DNA of 30,366 bases, taken from contig DASUKA010000001.1 in the NCBI GenBank assembly GCA_036278935.1, positions 1 through 30,366 of the forward strand. The letters are read 5' to 3'. This stretch comes from DASSNR01 sp036278935. GTDB lineage: Bacteria; Gemmatimonadota; Gemmatimonadetes; Gemmatimonadales; Gemmatimonadaceae. Position 1 is the first letter of the stretch. The number at the start of each line of letters is the position of its first letter. The position numbers and the translations under genes are program-made. Shown one piece after another: positions 23,888 to 30,366 of the stretch. Below the pieces are notes generated by a model that was not told the DNA's origin, searched no databases, and worked only from the letters and a program-made list of their open reading frames with translations.

Positions 23888-25661
23888 CGCTGGTGACCAC
23901 CAGTCGTTCTTCCCAGACGGCGCGCACCATGGCGATGGCGTCCTCAGGGCAGCGCTCCGCGCACAACCCGCACCTGGTGCACGGCGCCTGATCCAGCCGC
24001 GGCTTCGGCGCGCCGGCGTCCAGAGTGAACGCACCTACCGGGCAGACGTCAACGCATCGGCCGCACGCGGTGCATGTCTCGTCAACGTGGGGCACGACGG
24101 TGCAGTCGAAACAGCGCGCGGCCTCGCGCCCCATCTCGGCGGGGTCCGGCATGGTGGCGATGGCAAAGGGGTCGGCGGGCGGCGCGACGGGAGCATGCGG
24201 AGTCGTGCGCCGAGTCGCGAGCGCTCTCTGCGTGCGCTCGGCGCGGTGGTCATCCGCCTCCACCCAGGCGGATGAGAGATGGATGCTTACAGCAACCCCG
24301 GCGAGCGACGCATGGATAGACCAGGCCGCCCGCTTGCCATCCGCTGCGGCGTGCGCGATGGAACGGTGGCCAAAGGCGCATGCCCCTCCCGCCCATACGC
24401 CGTCGCACGAGGTGCGCAGCGCTTCGGGGTCGGTCGCAATGAACCCCTGCTCAGTACACGCCAGCTCACCGGCCAGCGCGCCCAGCCCGGGGACGCGTGG
24501 CGCGGCATCCACCACGTGGTCGCACGGGATCACGCGGCTCGTCTGGCCGGGGCGCACCAGCTCCACGGCCGTGACGCAGCCATCGGCGCTGGACGAGTAG
24601 ATGCGATGCACGCGCCAGCCGTGGTGTACGATCACGCCTTCGCGCGCGGCCGCGGCGAGCATGGCCGGAGCGATGGCCGAGTGCTCCAGCGATGTGGGGA
24701 GCACAAGGTGAACCGCGGCGAGCGGATCGCCGCCGGTGGCGCCACTCCGGCGCGCCAGCACGCGAGCGGCATCGACGGCCAGCTGGTTGTCCCCCGCCAC
24801 CACCACCCGTCCGGCCAGCGGAGTGCTCGACGTCAGCAGCGCCATGGCGTCCAGCACCAGATCGGGCGCGGGTTCCTCGATCACGGTGCCGCGCGGGGCC
24901 ATGGCGCCAATGCCGAGGAACACTGCCTGGAAGCCTTGCCGGCGCAGACTGCGGAGTGCGTGAGGCGCGTCGATGCACACCTCGCCGCGAAACTCGCCGC
25001 CCATGGCCAGGATGGCCGCGCACTCGGCGCGCGTGCTGGCCATCGGGAAGCGGAAGGTGGGCAGGACGCTGGTGAGCACCCCGCCGGGTTCCGCGCGCGC
25101 GTCGAAGATGGTACACGAGTGGCCCAGGAGCGCGAGATCATGGGCGCAGGCGAGGCCAGCGACCCCCGCGCCCACGATCGCCACACGCGCGCCGGATGCG
25201 GACCGCGGCGCGGCCGCGGATCGCGTTGCCGCGGCGAAGGCCGAGACCGAGCGCACGTCGTGCGCGCTGGTGCAGGGCTCGGGCGAGGCAAGCAGGGTAG
25301 GGACGGAGAAGTTCGCGGCGTATGCCTCGAGTTTGCTGATGGCGACCGGCGCGCCGTGCGCACCCCGGCGGCACGCCGTCTCGCACGGGGCATGGCATCC
25401 ATGTCCGCAACTGCTCGCGAATGGATTGGGGCCGCGGGCGATACGGTGCGCGCGCGCGTGGTCGCCGGCCAGCACGGCGTTGGCGATGGCCGGCGCGTCC
25501 ACGCCGAGCGGGCAGCCGGCGCCGTGGCTGCACGGGAGGCACGCCGCCAGCTCGGCCGGAGCCAGCGGCAGCGGATAGCTTCTTGCTTGAACGCTCACCT
25601 GGCGACCATTAGCTTCAAGAGTTTCAACACGTTCTGGCGGCGTGGTCTGCGCGGTCATCAT
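23880..25661 (-). CDS. FAD/iron-sulfur oxidoreductase, glutamate-synthase-small-subunit type
   Basis: 593 residues. Domains in order: an N-terminal Fer4_20-type cluster region with Cys41, Cys44, Cys50 and Cys85, Cys89, Cys93, Cys97 (CLPCSHGAGCPLG, CGHGCHAPCETAC). Next is an FAD Rossmann motif VAIVGAGVAGLACAHDLALL (GAGVAG at 164-169). The second nucleotide site sits near residue 290. At the C-terminus are two ferredoxin-like 4Fe-4S motifs (CTACGRCVDVCP at 530-541, CTRCGLCAERCP at 561-572), preceded by Cys517 and Cys520. Odd: the NAD(P)H motif, usually GGGNxAxD, reads GDNQLAVD. It is a single gene, with no large glutamate synthase subunit nearby. The start is 25661 or the next ATG (25658). The electron donor and acceptor are unknown. 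Confidence 0.85.
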   Translation of the reverse strand: MMTAQTTPPERVETLEANGRQVSVQARSYPLPLAPAELAACLPCSHGAGCPLGVDAPAIANAVLAGDHARAHRIARGPNPFASSCGHGCHAPCETACRRGAHGAPVAISKLEAYAANFSVPTLLASPEPCTSAHDVRSVSAFAAATRSAAAPRSASGARVAIVGAGVAGLACAHDLALLGHSCTIFDARAEPGGVLTSVLPTFRFPMASTRAECAAILAMGGEFRGEVCIDAPHALRSLRRQGFQAVFLGIGAMAPRGTVIEEPAPDLVLDAMALLTSSTPLAGRVVVAGDNQLAVDAARVLARRSGATGGDPLAAVHLVLPTSLEHSAIAPAMLAAAAREGVIVHHGWRVHRIYSSSADGCVTAVELVRPGQTSRVIPCDHVVDAAPRVPGLGALAGELACTEQGFIATDPEALRTSCDGVWAGGACAFGHRSIAHAAADGKRAAWSIHASLAGVAVSIHLSSAWVEADDHRAERTQRALATRRTTPHAPVAPPADPFAIATMPDPAEMGREAARCFDCTVVPHVDETCTACGRCVDVCPVGAFTLDAGAPKPRLDQAPCTRCGLCAERCPEDAIAMVRAVWEERLVVTSAG

Positions 25662-25669
25662 CTGCGGCG

Positions 25670-25698
25670 GCGCACCTCGGTCTCGGGACCAGGTGCGC
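25670..25698 (-). promoter_or_regulatory. Hairpin over the likely ribosome-binding site of the oxidoreductase
   Basis: GCGCACCT (25670-25677) pairs with AGGTGCGC (25691-25698). Inside it, after one bulged base, GGTC (25679-25682) pairs with GACC (25687-25690) around a 4-base loop. On the minus-strand message the arm nearest the start contains AGGTG, 11 bases before the ATG at 25661, the best available Shine-Dalgarno. The fold would hide it. Control of translation is inference. Confidence 0.45.
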
Positions 25699-25776
25699 CG
25701 GACGGCGGTGGAGCGGCCGGCAGCCGTCCACCAGACAGGACTGGCAACCGAGTGGCGAGGTTACTAGGTTGGCGCC

Positions 25777-25794
25777 GCGCGCAGCGATGCGCGC
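25777..25794. other. GC-rich hairpin upstream of the nucleotide-sugar genes
   Basis: GCGCGCA (25777-25783), loop GCGA, TGCGCGC (25788-25794): a perfect 7-bp stem with a GNRA-type tetraloop on the plus strand, 44 bases before the start at 25839. It lies in the 177-base divergent intergenic region, where I found no convincing -35/-10 pair. Confidence 0.4.
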
Positions 25795-25838
25795 AGGGCC
25801 CCACACCGCGCCACTGCCCCTTTTCGCGCAGAGCGTCC

Positions 25839-27182
25839 ATGAGCAGCTACGAAGCGCTATCGAAGAAGATCGAGGGTGGGGACATCGTTTGCGGCGTCGT
25901 CGGACTCGGCTACGTCGGACTCCCGCTTGCCGTGGAGATGGGCAAGGCGGGGCTGCGCGTGCTCGGCTTCGAAAAGTCGGAGCGCGTGGCGCAGGCCATT
26001 ACTGCTGGCGAGAGTCACATTGCCGATGTGGCGCCGGCCGACGTGGCGGCGCTGCGCAAGGCCGGCCGGCTGGCCGCCACGCTCGACATGGCGCGCCTGG
26101 CGGAGTGCGACGTCATCTCCATCTGCGTGCCCACGCCGCTGAGCAAGACGAAAGATCCCGACATGTCGTTCATCGTCGCGGCGACTGAGGCGATCGCGGA
26201 GACATTGCGGCCGGGGCAGCTCATCGTGCTCGAATCGACCACGTATCCCGGCACCACGCGAGAGGTGATGCTGCCCAAGTTCGAGGCACGCGGGCTCGTG
26301 GTGGGCGAGGACTTCTTCCTCTGCTTCTCGCCGGAGCGCGTGGACCCCGGCAACCCGCGCTGGCATACGAAGAACACGCCCAAGGTCGTAGGAGGCATCA
26401 CCGAGCGGTGCACCGACCTGGCCGTGCGCGTCTACTCGCAGTTCATCGACACACTCGTCCCGGTGGGCTCACCGGAAGCTGCCGAGCTCACCAAGCTGCT
26501 CGAGAACACCTTCCGGATGATCAACATCGGGTTGGTCAACGAGATGGCGGTGATCACCGACAAGCTGGGCGTGAACGTGTGGGAGGTGATCGAGGCGGCG
26601 GCCACCAAGCCGTTCGGCTTCATGAAGTTCACTCCGGGCCCGGGGCTGGGCGGTCACTGCATTCCGCTCGATCCGCACTACCTCGCCTGGAAGATGCGCA
26701 CACTGCATTACAAGACCCGCATGATCGAGCTGGCTGGTGAGATCAACACGGAGATGCCGGCGTTCTGGGTCTCCAAGCTCCAGGATGCGCTGAACGACGC
26801 AGGCAAGGCGCTCAAGGGAGCGACCGTCCTGGTACTGGGTGTGGCGTACAAGAAGGACATCGACGATCTGCGGGAGTCGCCGGCGCTCGAAGTGCTGGAC
26901 CTGCTGTCGCGCAAGGGCGCCATCGTGCGCTATCACGATCCCTACGTTCCGGAGATCTCGGACGACGGCCACACGCCCGCCGGGGCGGTGGGCCGGTCGG
27001 TGCCACTCACGGACGCGGCGCTCAGCGAAGCGGACGCGGTGATGGTCGTGACGGATCATTCGGGCATCGACTACGAGCGCGTCGGCCGGCTCGCGTCGAT
27101 CGTGATCGATACGCGCAACGCATGTCGTCGTCGGAGCGGCGGAACCGGTGCCGCGCCTGCTCCCGTCGCCACCACCGCGTAG
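25839..27182 (+). CDS. wbpA: UDP-N-acetyl-glucosamine 6-dehydrogenase (WbpA-like nucleotide-sugar dehydrogenase)
   Basis: Oxidises C6 of a UDP-sugar to the carboxylate in two NAD+-dependent steps. It has 447 residues. Seen: the Rossmann motif VVGLGYVGLPLAVEMG near residue 20, ISICVPTPLSKTKDPD, LESTTYPGTTREVMLPKFE, SPERVDPGN, the central ELTKLLENTFRMINIGLVNE, the catalytic Cys274 in GPGLGGHCIPLDPHYLAWK, and the C-terminal domain with GVAYKKDIDDLRESPALEVL. I chose ATG 25839; the frame is open far upstream (to 24279) but that is antisense to the oxidoreductase. The WbpA rather than UDP-glucose dehydrogenase assignment rests on the next two genes. About 20 Ala/Arg/Gly-rich residues form the tail. 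Confidence 0.9.
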   Translation: MSSYEALSKKIEGGDIVCGVVGLGYVGLPLAVEMGKAGLRVLGFEKSERVAQAITAGESHIADVAPADVAALRKAGRLAATLDMARLAECDVISICVPTPLSKTKDPDMSFIVAATEAIAETLRPGQLIVLESTTYPGTTREVMLPKFEARGLVVGEDFFLCFSPERVDPGNPRWHTKNTPKVVGGITERCTDLAVRVYSQFIDTLVPVGSPEAAELTKLLENTFRMINIGLVNEMAVITDKLGVNVWEVIEAAATKPFGFMKFTPGPGLGGHCIPLDPHYLAWKMRTLHYKTRMIELAGEINTEMPAFWVSKLQDALNDAGKALKGATVLVLGVAYKKDIDDLRESPALEVLDLLSRKGAIVRYHDPYVPEISDDGHTPAGAVGRSVPLTDAALSEADAVMVVTDHSGIDYERVGRLASIVIDTRNACRRRSGGTGAAPAPVATTA

Positions 27183-27184
27183 CC

Positions 27185-28270
27185 ATGCCGCACGCTCCGT
27201 CGCACGAGCAGACCGAGGGAGAGCGGTTTCGTGTTGTCCTTGTGGGATGCGGGCGCATCAGCGAGCGGCACTTCGATGCCATCGCCACGCACCACGGTCT
27301 CCTGCTCGTCGGCGTCTGTGATGAAGTGCCGGAGCGCGCGCGGGCGGCCGGCGAAAAGTGGCGCGTGCCGGCGTTCACCAGCTACCAGGCCATGCTCTCG
27401 GAGACCACAGCGGATGTGGCCGTCATCTGCACGCCCAGCGGGCTCCACCCGCGTCACGGCATCATGGCGGCCGAGCACGGGATGCACGTCATCTGCGAGA
27501 AGCCGATGGCCACACGCCTGGAGGAAGCTGACGCACTGGTGAAGGCGTGTGATGAGGCCAAGGTGCACCTGTTCGTGGTCAAACAGAACCGGTTGAACCC
27601 GGCCATTCAACTGCTCAAGCGCGCCGTGGACCAGGAGCGGTTCGGGCGCATCTATCTGGCCAACACCACCGTGCGCTGGCAGCGCCCGCAGGCCTACTAC
27701 GATGCAGCCCCGTGGCGCGGCACGTGGGAGTTCGACGGCGGCGCGTTCATGAACCAGGCCAGCCATTACGTGGACATGATCCAGTGGTTGGTGGGGCCCG
27801 TCGATTCCGTGATGGCCAAGACCGCCACGCTCGCACGCCACATCGAGAGCGAGGATACCGGCGTGGCCGTGCTGCATTTTCGGAGTGGCGCGCTTGGCAC
27901 CATCGAAGTCACCATGCTCACCTATCCGCGCAACATGGAAGGCTCCATCACCATCATCGGCGAGCGCGGTACCGTAAAGGTGGGGGGCACGGCGCTCAAT
28001 CGCATCGAGCAGTGGGAGTTCGCCGAGTACGACGATGCGGACCGTGAGGCGGAGGCGCTGCGGGTCGCACCGAATCCGCTGTCGGTCTATGGCTCCGGGC
28101 ACCGTCCGTACTACGACAACGTCGTTCGCGTGCTCAGAGGGGAGGCGACGCCGGGCACGGACGGGCGCGAGGGGCGTAAATCGCTGGAGCTGATTCTCGC
28201 GATCTACGAGTCCGCGCGCGCGGAGAGCCAGATCCCGCTTCCGCTTCGCACCTTCTCGCGCGAGAGCTAG
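27185..28270 (+). CDS. wlbA: UDP-N-acetyl-glucosaminuronate 3-dehydrogenase (WlbA/WbpB, Gfo/Idh/MocA family)
   Basis: Oxidises C3 of UDP-GlcNAcA. It has 361 residues. Seen: a Rossmann start VVLVGCGRISERHFDAI, the catalytic EKP motif (HVICEKPMATRLEEAD, Lys106), KQNRLNPAIQLLKRA, WRGTWEFDGGAFMNQASHYV with His194, and SEDTGVAVLHFRSGALGTIE with TMLTYPRNMEGSITIIGERG. These last segments are typical of WlbA, described from Bordetella and Chromobacterium. The start ATG 27185 lies two bases after the previous stop; a longer open frame to 27122 lacks family similarity. It would act on the product of the preceding gene. Confidence 0.9.
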   Translation: MPHAPSHEQTEGERFRVVLVGCGRISERHFDAIATHHGLLLVGVCDEVPERARAAGEKWRVPAFTSYQAMLSETTADVAVICTPSGLHPRHGIMAAEHGMHVICEKPMATRLEEADALVKACDEAKVHLFVVKQNRLNPAIQLLKRAVDQERFGRIYLANTTVRWQRPQAYYDAAPWRGTWEFDGGAFMNQASHYVDMIQWLVGPVDSVMAKTATLARHIESEDTGVAVLHFRSGALGTIEVTMLTYPRNMEGSITIIGERGTVKVGGTALNRIEQWEFAEYDDADREAEALRVAPNPLSVYGSGHRPYYDNVVRVLRGEATPGTDGREGRKSLELILAIYESARAESQIPLPLRTFSRES

Positions 28271-28275
28271 CCCGC

Positions 28276-28890
28276 ATGGGCGAGATGCGCGAGTACCCCG
28301 GCGGCGCCCTCGTGCACGAGTCGAGCTACGTGGACGACGGCGCCGTGGTCGGGTCCGGCACGCGCATCTGGCACTTCTGTCACGTGATGCGCGGCGCCAC
28401 CATCGGTGAGGCGTGCAGCCTCGGCCAGAACGTGGTCATGATGCCCGGCACGCGGCTCGGCCGCAACGTGAAGGTGCAGAACAACGTGAGCATCTACGAG
28501 GGGGTCGAGTGCGAGGATGACGTCTTCCTCGGCCCATCGATGGTCTTCACGAATGTCGCGAACCCGCGGAGCCACGTCTCGCGCAAGCACGAGTATCAGC
28601 GCACGCTCGTGCGACGCGGAGCCACCATTGGCGCCAACGCGACGGTCGTCTGCGGGCACACGCTTGGCGAGTACGCCTTCGTGGCCGCCGGGGCGGTGGT
28701 CACGCGCGATGTGCCCGACCATGCGCTGGTAGCGGGAGTGCCGGCACGCACCATCGGGTGGATGTGCCAGTGCGGGGAACGGCTCCCACTCGGCGCGACG
28801 CTCCGGGAGGGCGAGGAGGTGACGTGCGCAGCGTGTGGAACCGCGTACACGAGCGCTGGCGGCACGCTCCGGATGCAGCGCGCCGGCTGA
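28276..28890 (+). CDS. wbpD: Left-handed beta-helix N-acetyltransferase (WbpD/WlbB-like)
   Basis: Transfers acetyl from acetyl-CoA to the 3-amino group of a UDP-sugar uronate. It has 204 residues. Seen: hexapeptide repeats (SGTRIWHFCHVMRGATIGEA, SLGQNVVMMPGTRLGRNVKV), the family signature QNNVSIYEGVECEDDVFLGP, FTNVANPRS, and RGATIGANATVVCGHTLGEY followed by AAGAVVTRDVPDHALVAGVP and IGWM. It ends in a CQCG ... CAACG cysteine motif, probably a zinc ribbon. The start is ATG 28276, six bases after wlbA. In Pseudomonas the aminotransferase WbpE makes its substrate; that gene is not here. Confidence 0.9.
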   Translation: MGEMREYPGGALVHESSYVDDGAVVGSGTRIWHFCHVMRGATIGEACSLGQNVVMMPGTRLGRNVKVQNNVSIYEGVECEDDVFLGPSMVFTNVANPRSHVSRKHEYQRTLVRRGATIGANATVVCGHTLGEYAFVAAGAVVTRDVPDHALVAGVPARTIGWMCQCGERLPLGATLREGEEVTCAACGTAYTSAGGTLRMQRAG

Positions 28891-28912
28891 GCAAATCGCT
28901 GCTCAGCCGGCG
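28881..28912 (+). terminator. Strong hairpin over the wbpD-like stop codon
   Basis: CGCCGGCTGAGC (28881-28892), loop AAATCGCT, GCTCAGCCGGCG (28901-28912): a perfect 12-bp stem that includes the TGA stop. There is no T-run after it, so the terminator role is likely but would be of the non-canonical type. Confidence 0.55.
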
Positions 28913-28941
28913 GTCAGCCAACGCGCTACCCGACCTCATCC

Positions 28942-28958
28942 GCGCCGATGATCGGCGC
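28942..28958. terminator. Second hairpin between wbpD-like gene and tRNA-Val
   Basis: GCGCCGA (28942-28948), TGA, TCGGCGC (28952-28958): a perfect 7-bp stem. It lies downstream of both the plus-strand sugar genes and the minus-strand tRNA (30 bases past its 3' end), so it could stop transcription from either side. No T-run. Confidence 0.4.
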
Positions 28959-28987
28959 AGGAGGCGTAAGTGCTTCGTACATCAACA

Positions 28988-29061
28988 TGGTCGCGCAGGG
29001 ACTCGAACCCCGGACCTCTGGTATGTGAGACCAGCGCTCTAACCGGCTGAGCTACGCGACC
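28988..29061 (-). tRNA. tRNA-Val (anticodon CAC)
   Basis: 74 bases from 29061 to 28988. The acceptor stem GGTCGCG/CGCGACC pairs fully. The D arm is GCTC-AGCCGGTTA-GAGC, the anticodon stem CTGGT/ACCAG has loop CTCACAT giving CAC, and the T arm is CGGGG-TTCGAGT-CCCTG. The discriminator base is A. CCA is not encoded (the next bases are TGT), so it must be added after transcription. It reads valine codon GTG. Confidence 0.97.
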
Positions 29062-29226
29062 GTATCGGTGAAACGGAGCGTCGATTCTCGCTCCCGCCCA
29101 TCGAAGCCCCAGACATACGTCCCGGACCCGCCCCAATGTAAGCGTGCCCGAGTTCTGGTGGTAGTCCGGACAACAGGGGTTGATTGCGGCGCGGCGCCGG
29201 CGAATAACGAGCATGGGGCTTCCTGG

Positions 29227-29541
29227 TCATCCGGCATGATACTCCTTGTAGGCTCGAAGCACTGCGTTCATGCGTGACTGGTAGCCTTGTCCCCCTGCGC
29301 GGAAGAACTCCAGGACATCACTATCAATCCGGAGCGTGATGGATTGCTTGCGCTTGGGCGGCACCACCACGGCCCGCGCAAACCAGTCCTCATCGAGCGG
29401 TGGGGCATCGGGATCGGCCAACGCCGCCGCCTGCGCCTCCTCGTCGGTCATCGTGCGGCGTCGTTGCCAATCGGTACGGCTCCGCGTCCGTCGCGGCTTA
29501 CTCCGCGCTGTCGCGCGCTTGCCAGTAGCGTGCTTTTTCAT
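29227..29541 (-). CDS. brnA: BrnA-family antitoxin
   Basis: Antitoxin of the BrnT/BrnA type II system; it binds BrnT and represses the operon. It has 104 residues. Seen: a basic N-terminus (KKHATGKRATARSKPRRTRS), a linker DPDAPPLDEDWFARAVVVPP, and the C-terminal ribbon-helix-helix-like segment KQSITLRIDSDVLEFFRAGG followed by GYQSRMNAVLRAYKEY, which is the BrnA signature. I chose ATG 29541 because GGAGAG lies nine bases upstream; an in-frame ATG at 29601 gives extra residues without family similarity. It overlaps the end of the brnT frame by 44 bases, a usual arrangement for this pair. The gene looks intact while its toxin is broken. Confidence 0.88.
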   Translation of the reverse strand: MKKHATGKRATARSKPRRTRSRTDWQRRRTMTDEEAQAAALADPDAPPLDEDWFARAVVVPPKRKQSITLRIDSDVLEFFRAGGQGYQSRMNAVLRAYKEYHAG

Positions 29542-29786
29542 GTTTCGTTGCTCTCCGAACGCTGATCCAGTGAATCGTCTCCTCGCCGTCCTCAGTCTCA
29601 TCGCGCAGAAAGGCGGCGAAGACCTCTAGCCCATCGAGGGCCCGAGCGCGGCCCACCGATCATCGTCGTAGCGCTTTCGAGCGCTTCCAGCGTGTACTCA
29701 GCGAGGATGCGCTCCGCGTCGGCAAAGTCGATGCCGTGGCGCCTGAGATTCTGCCGCCGCTTGATCGGATCCCAGGTGAAATGCAT
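29498..29786 (-). pseudogene. brnT: BrnT-family toxin, broken by two frameshifts
   Basis: BrnT is a small ribonuclease toxin. Three segments in three frames join into a whole BrnT: MHFTWDPIKRRQNLRRHGID with FADAERILAEYTLEALE (from 29786); RYDDDRWAALG after a shift near 29671-29678; and LDGLEVFAAFLRDETEDGEE with HWISVRRATKHEKARYWQA after a second shift near 29638-29643, in a GGGCCC run, ending at TAA 29498-29500. As it stands, translation stops at 29598 after 62 codons. The span is 289 bases; adding two bases gives 97 codons, a normal BrnT length, so two single-base losses are the simplest explanation. Sequencing error is the main alternative. Confidence 0.8.
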
Positions 29787-30243
29787 GTGCTGTAAGGCTC
29801 GCGGCGGAATGGAGGTATCACTACAAAATGTAACTGCGCGAACGAGAGCACGCCATGCCGCAAGTATGGATACGTAGGGCCGTCGCATCTGAGGACTGGA
29901 ATCGACGAGAGACATGGTCCCAGAGCCAGAGCGCGCTATAGACACGCGCCTATCGCGTACGGGCTCGCCCGCATCAATGAGCATCAGCGGCAGCCCGGCG
30001 AGAGATGAAGCTGTCGCTCTCGAGCGTGGCGGGTAGCGTCCGGTCGCATGAGAAGTCGGCTATGGTGCCGCCGGATCGAGGGACGACAGCGCCCTGGGGC
30101 AGGATCGGCCCTGGCGCTCCGCGGTTGCGCCGTCGCGACGATGCGCCGACTGATTACCCGGCGGCTGTCCGAGCGACGACGCCCCGCCACAGTGCCGGCG
30201 GGGTCGCCCGATTTCTTCCGTGTTGCGAACGCCTTCCCCGTGA
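29787..30243. other. Region without recognisable gene
   Basis: About 457 bases between the brnT start and the second tRNA. The open frames here are short, Arg/Pro-rich and resemble no family I know. A small dyad TACA-AAA-TGTA at 29822-29832, about 36 bases upstream of brnT, could be an operator or part of its promoter, but this is speculative. The stretch may be decayed or acquired DNA. Confidence 0.4.
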
Positions 30244-30317
30244 TGGGCCCTGCAGGGATCGAACCTGCGACCGTCGGATTATGAGTCCGCTGCTCTAACC
30301 GGCTGAGCTAAGGGCCC
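30244..30317 (-). tRNA. tRNA with CAT anticodon, probably tRNA-Ile2
   Basis: 74 bases from 30317 to 30244. The acceptor stem GGGCCCT/AGGGCCC pairs fully, the D arm is GCTC-AGCCGGTTA-GAGC, the anticodon loop CTCATAA gives CAT, and the T arm is GCAGG-TTCGATC-CCTGC. The discriminator is A. It is not an initiator: base 1 pairs with base 72. GGGCC at the 5' end and the C4-G69 and C5-G68 pairs resemble tRNA-Ile2, whose C34 is changed to lysidine by TilS, rather than elongator tRNA-Met; this choice is inferred. CCA is not encoded (TCA follows the discriminator). Confidence 0.93.
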
Positions 30318-30320
30318 GCG

Positions 30321-30340
30321 ACCAGTTAAGCTACGTGGCC
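30321..30340 (-). other. tRNA-like 5' fragment next to tRNA-Ile2
   Basis: On the minus strand, 30340 to 30321 reads GGCCACGTAGCTTAACTGGT, which follows the usual tRNA 5' pattern: a 7-base acceptor strand, TA, GCTT, A-A-x-TGG. It stops there, three bases before the tRNA-Ile2 acceptor stem. No matching 3' half is present. It may be a remnant of a tRNA gene or chance. Confidence 0.3.
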
Positions 30341-30366
30341 GACGACCGGAGTGGTAGCATGCTGCC

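Noticed and set aside
24279..25838. Long N-terminal extension of the nucleotide-sugar dehydrogenase (to 967 residues)
   Set aside because: The extension is antisense to the oxidoreductase and has no family similarity; the true domain begins just after ATG 25839.
30005..30298. Plus-strand frames ending in GPCRDRTCDRR or GPAGIEPATVG
   Set aside because: These are the well-known false translations across the antisense of a tRNA gene.

Overview
The window is GC-rich chromosomal DNA from a Gram-negative bacterium. Nearly every gene was identified from translated motifs. The 5' part is a dense run of co-directional housekeeping genes whose stops and starts often overlap by 1 to 8 bases. A periplasmic foldase, heptose-phosphate isomerase, a lipoprotein and a nucleotide-sugar pathway imply an outer membrane with polysaccharide. 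I lean towards Gemmatimonadota from the general look of gene content and order, but this is an impression, not a database result.

Layout. (1) 1-705, minus strand: the N-terminal part of a membrane-anchored SurA/PpiD-type foldase. It is divergent from (2) 889-10734, plus strand: TPR protein, aroQ, M24 aminopeptidase, accB, pilT, accC, comB, ftsK. This resembles the widespread aroQ-pepP-efp-accB-accC block, but efp is absent and pilT lies between accB and accC. (3) 10903-16246: yraN, recA behind its own promoter, recX, and alaS behind an unusual set of tandem 16-bp repeats. (4) 16243-23852: a small unknown gene, a PHP-type phosphatase, gmhA, a short-chain dehydrogenase, a CCA-adding or poly(A) polymerase, a second unknown gene, rarA, a LEA-type lipoprotein and hflX. 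(5) 23880-25661, minus strand: a flavin/iron-sulfur oxidoreductase related to the glutamate synthase small subunit, convergent with hflX. (6) 25839-28890: three genes matching WbpA, WlbA/WbpB and WbpD/WlbB, which make a diacetamido-uronic acid nucleotide sugar; the aminotransferase is not between them. (7) 28891-30366: tRNA-Val(CAC), a brnTA toxin-antitoxin locus whose toxin is broken by two frameshifts, about 450 bases of apparently non-coding DNA, and a CAT-anticodon tRNA, probably tRNA-Ile2. All are on the minus strand, and this end looks like accessory DNA bounded by tRNA genes.

How it fits together. Region 2 combines fatty-acid synthesis initiation (AccB carries biotin, AccC carboxylates it), the shikimate pathway, pilus retraction and chromosome segregation. 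Region 3 is recombination and its modulator plus an essential synthetase, in the same order as E. coli recA-recX-alaS. Regions 4 and 6 carry surface-sugar functions. Neither tRNA gene encodes its CCA end, so the nucleotidyltransferase in region 4 is probably needed for tRNA maturation.

I saw no clear new multi-gene defence or mobile system. The observations most worth checking are the repeats in front of alaS, the double-frameshifted toxin beside an intact antitoxin, the degenerate NAD(P)H motif in the oxidoreductase, and the accB-pilT-accC arrangement.
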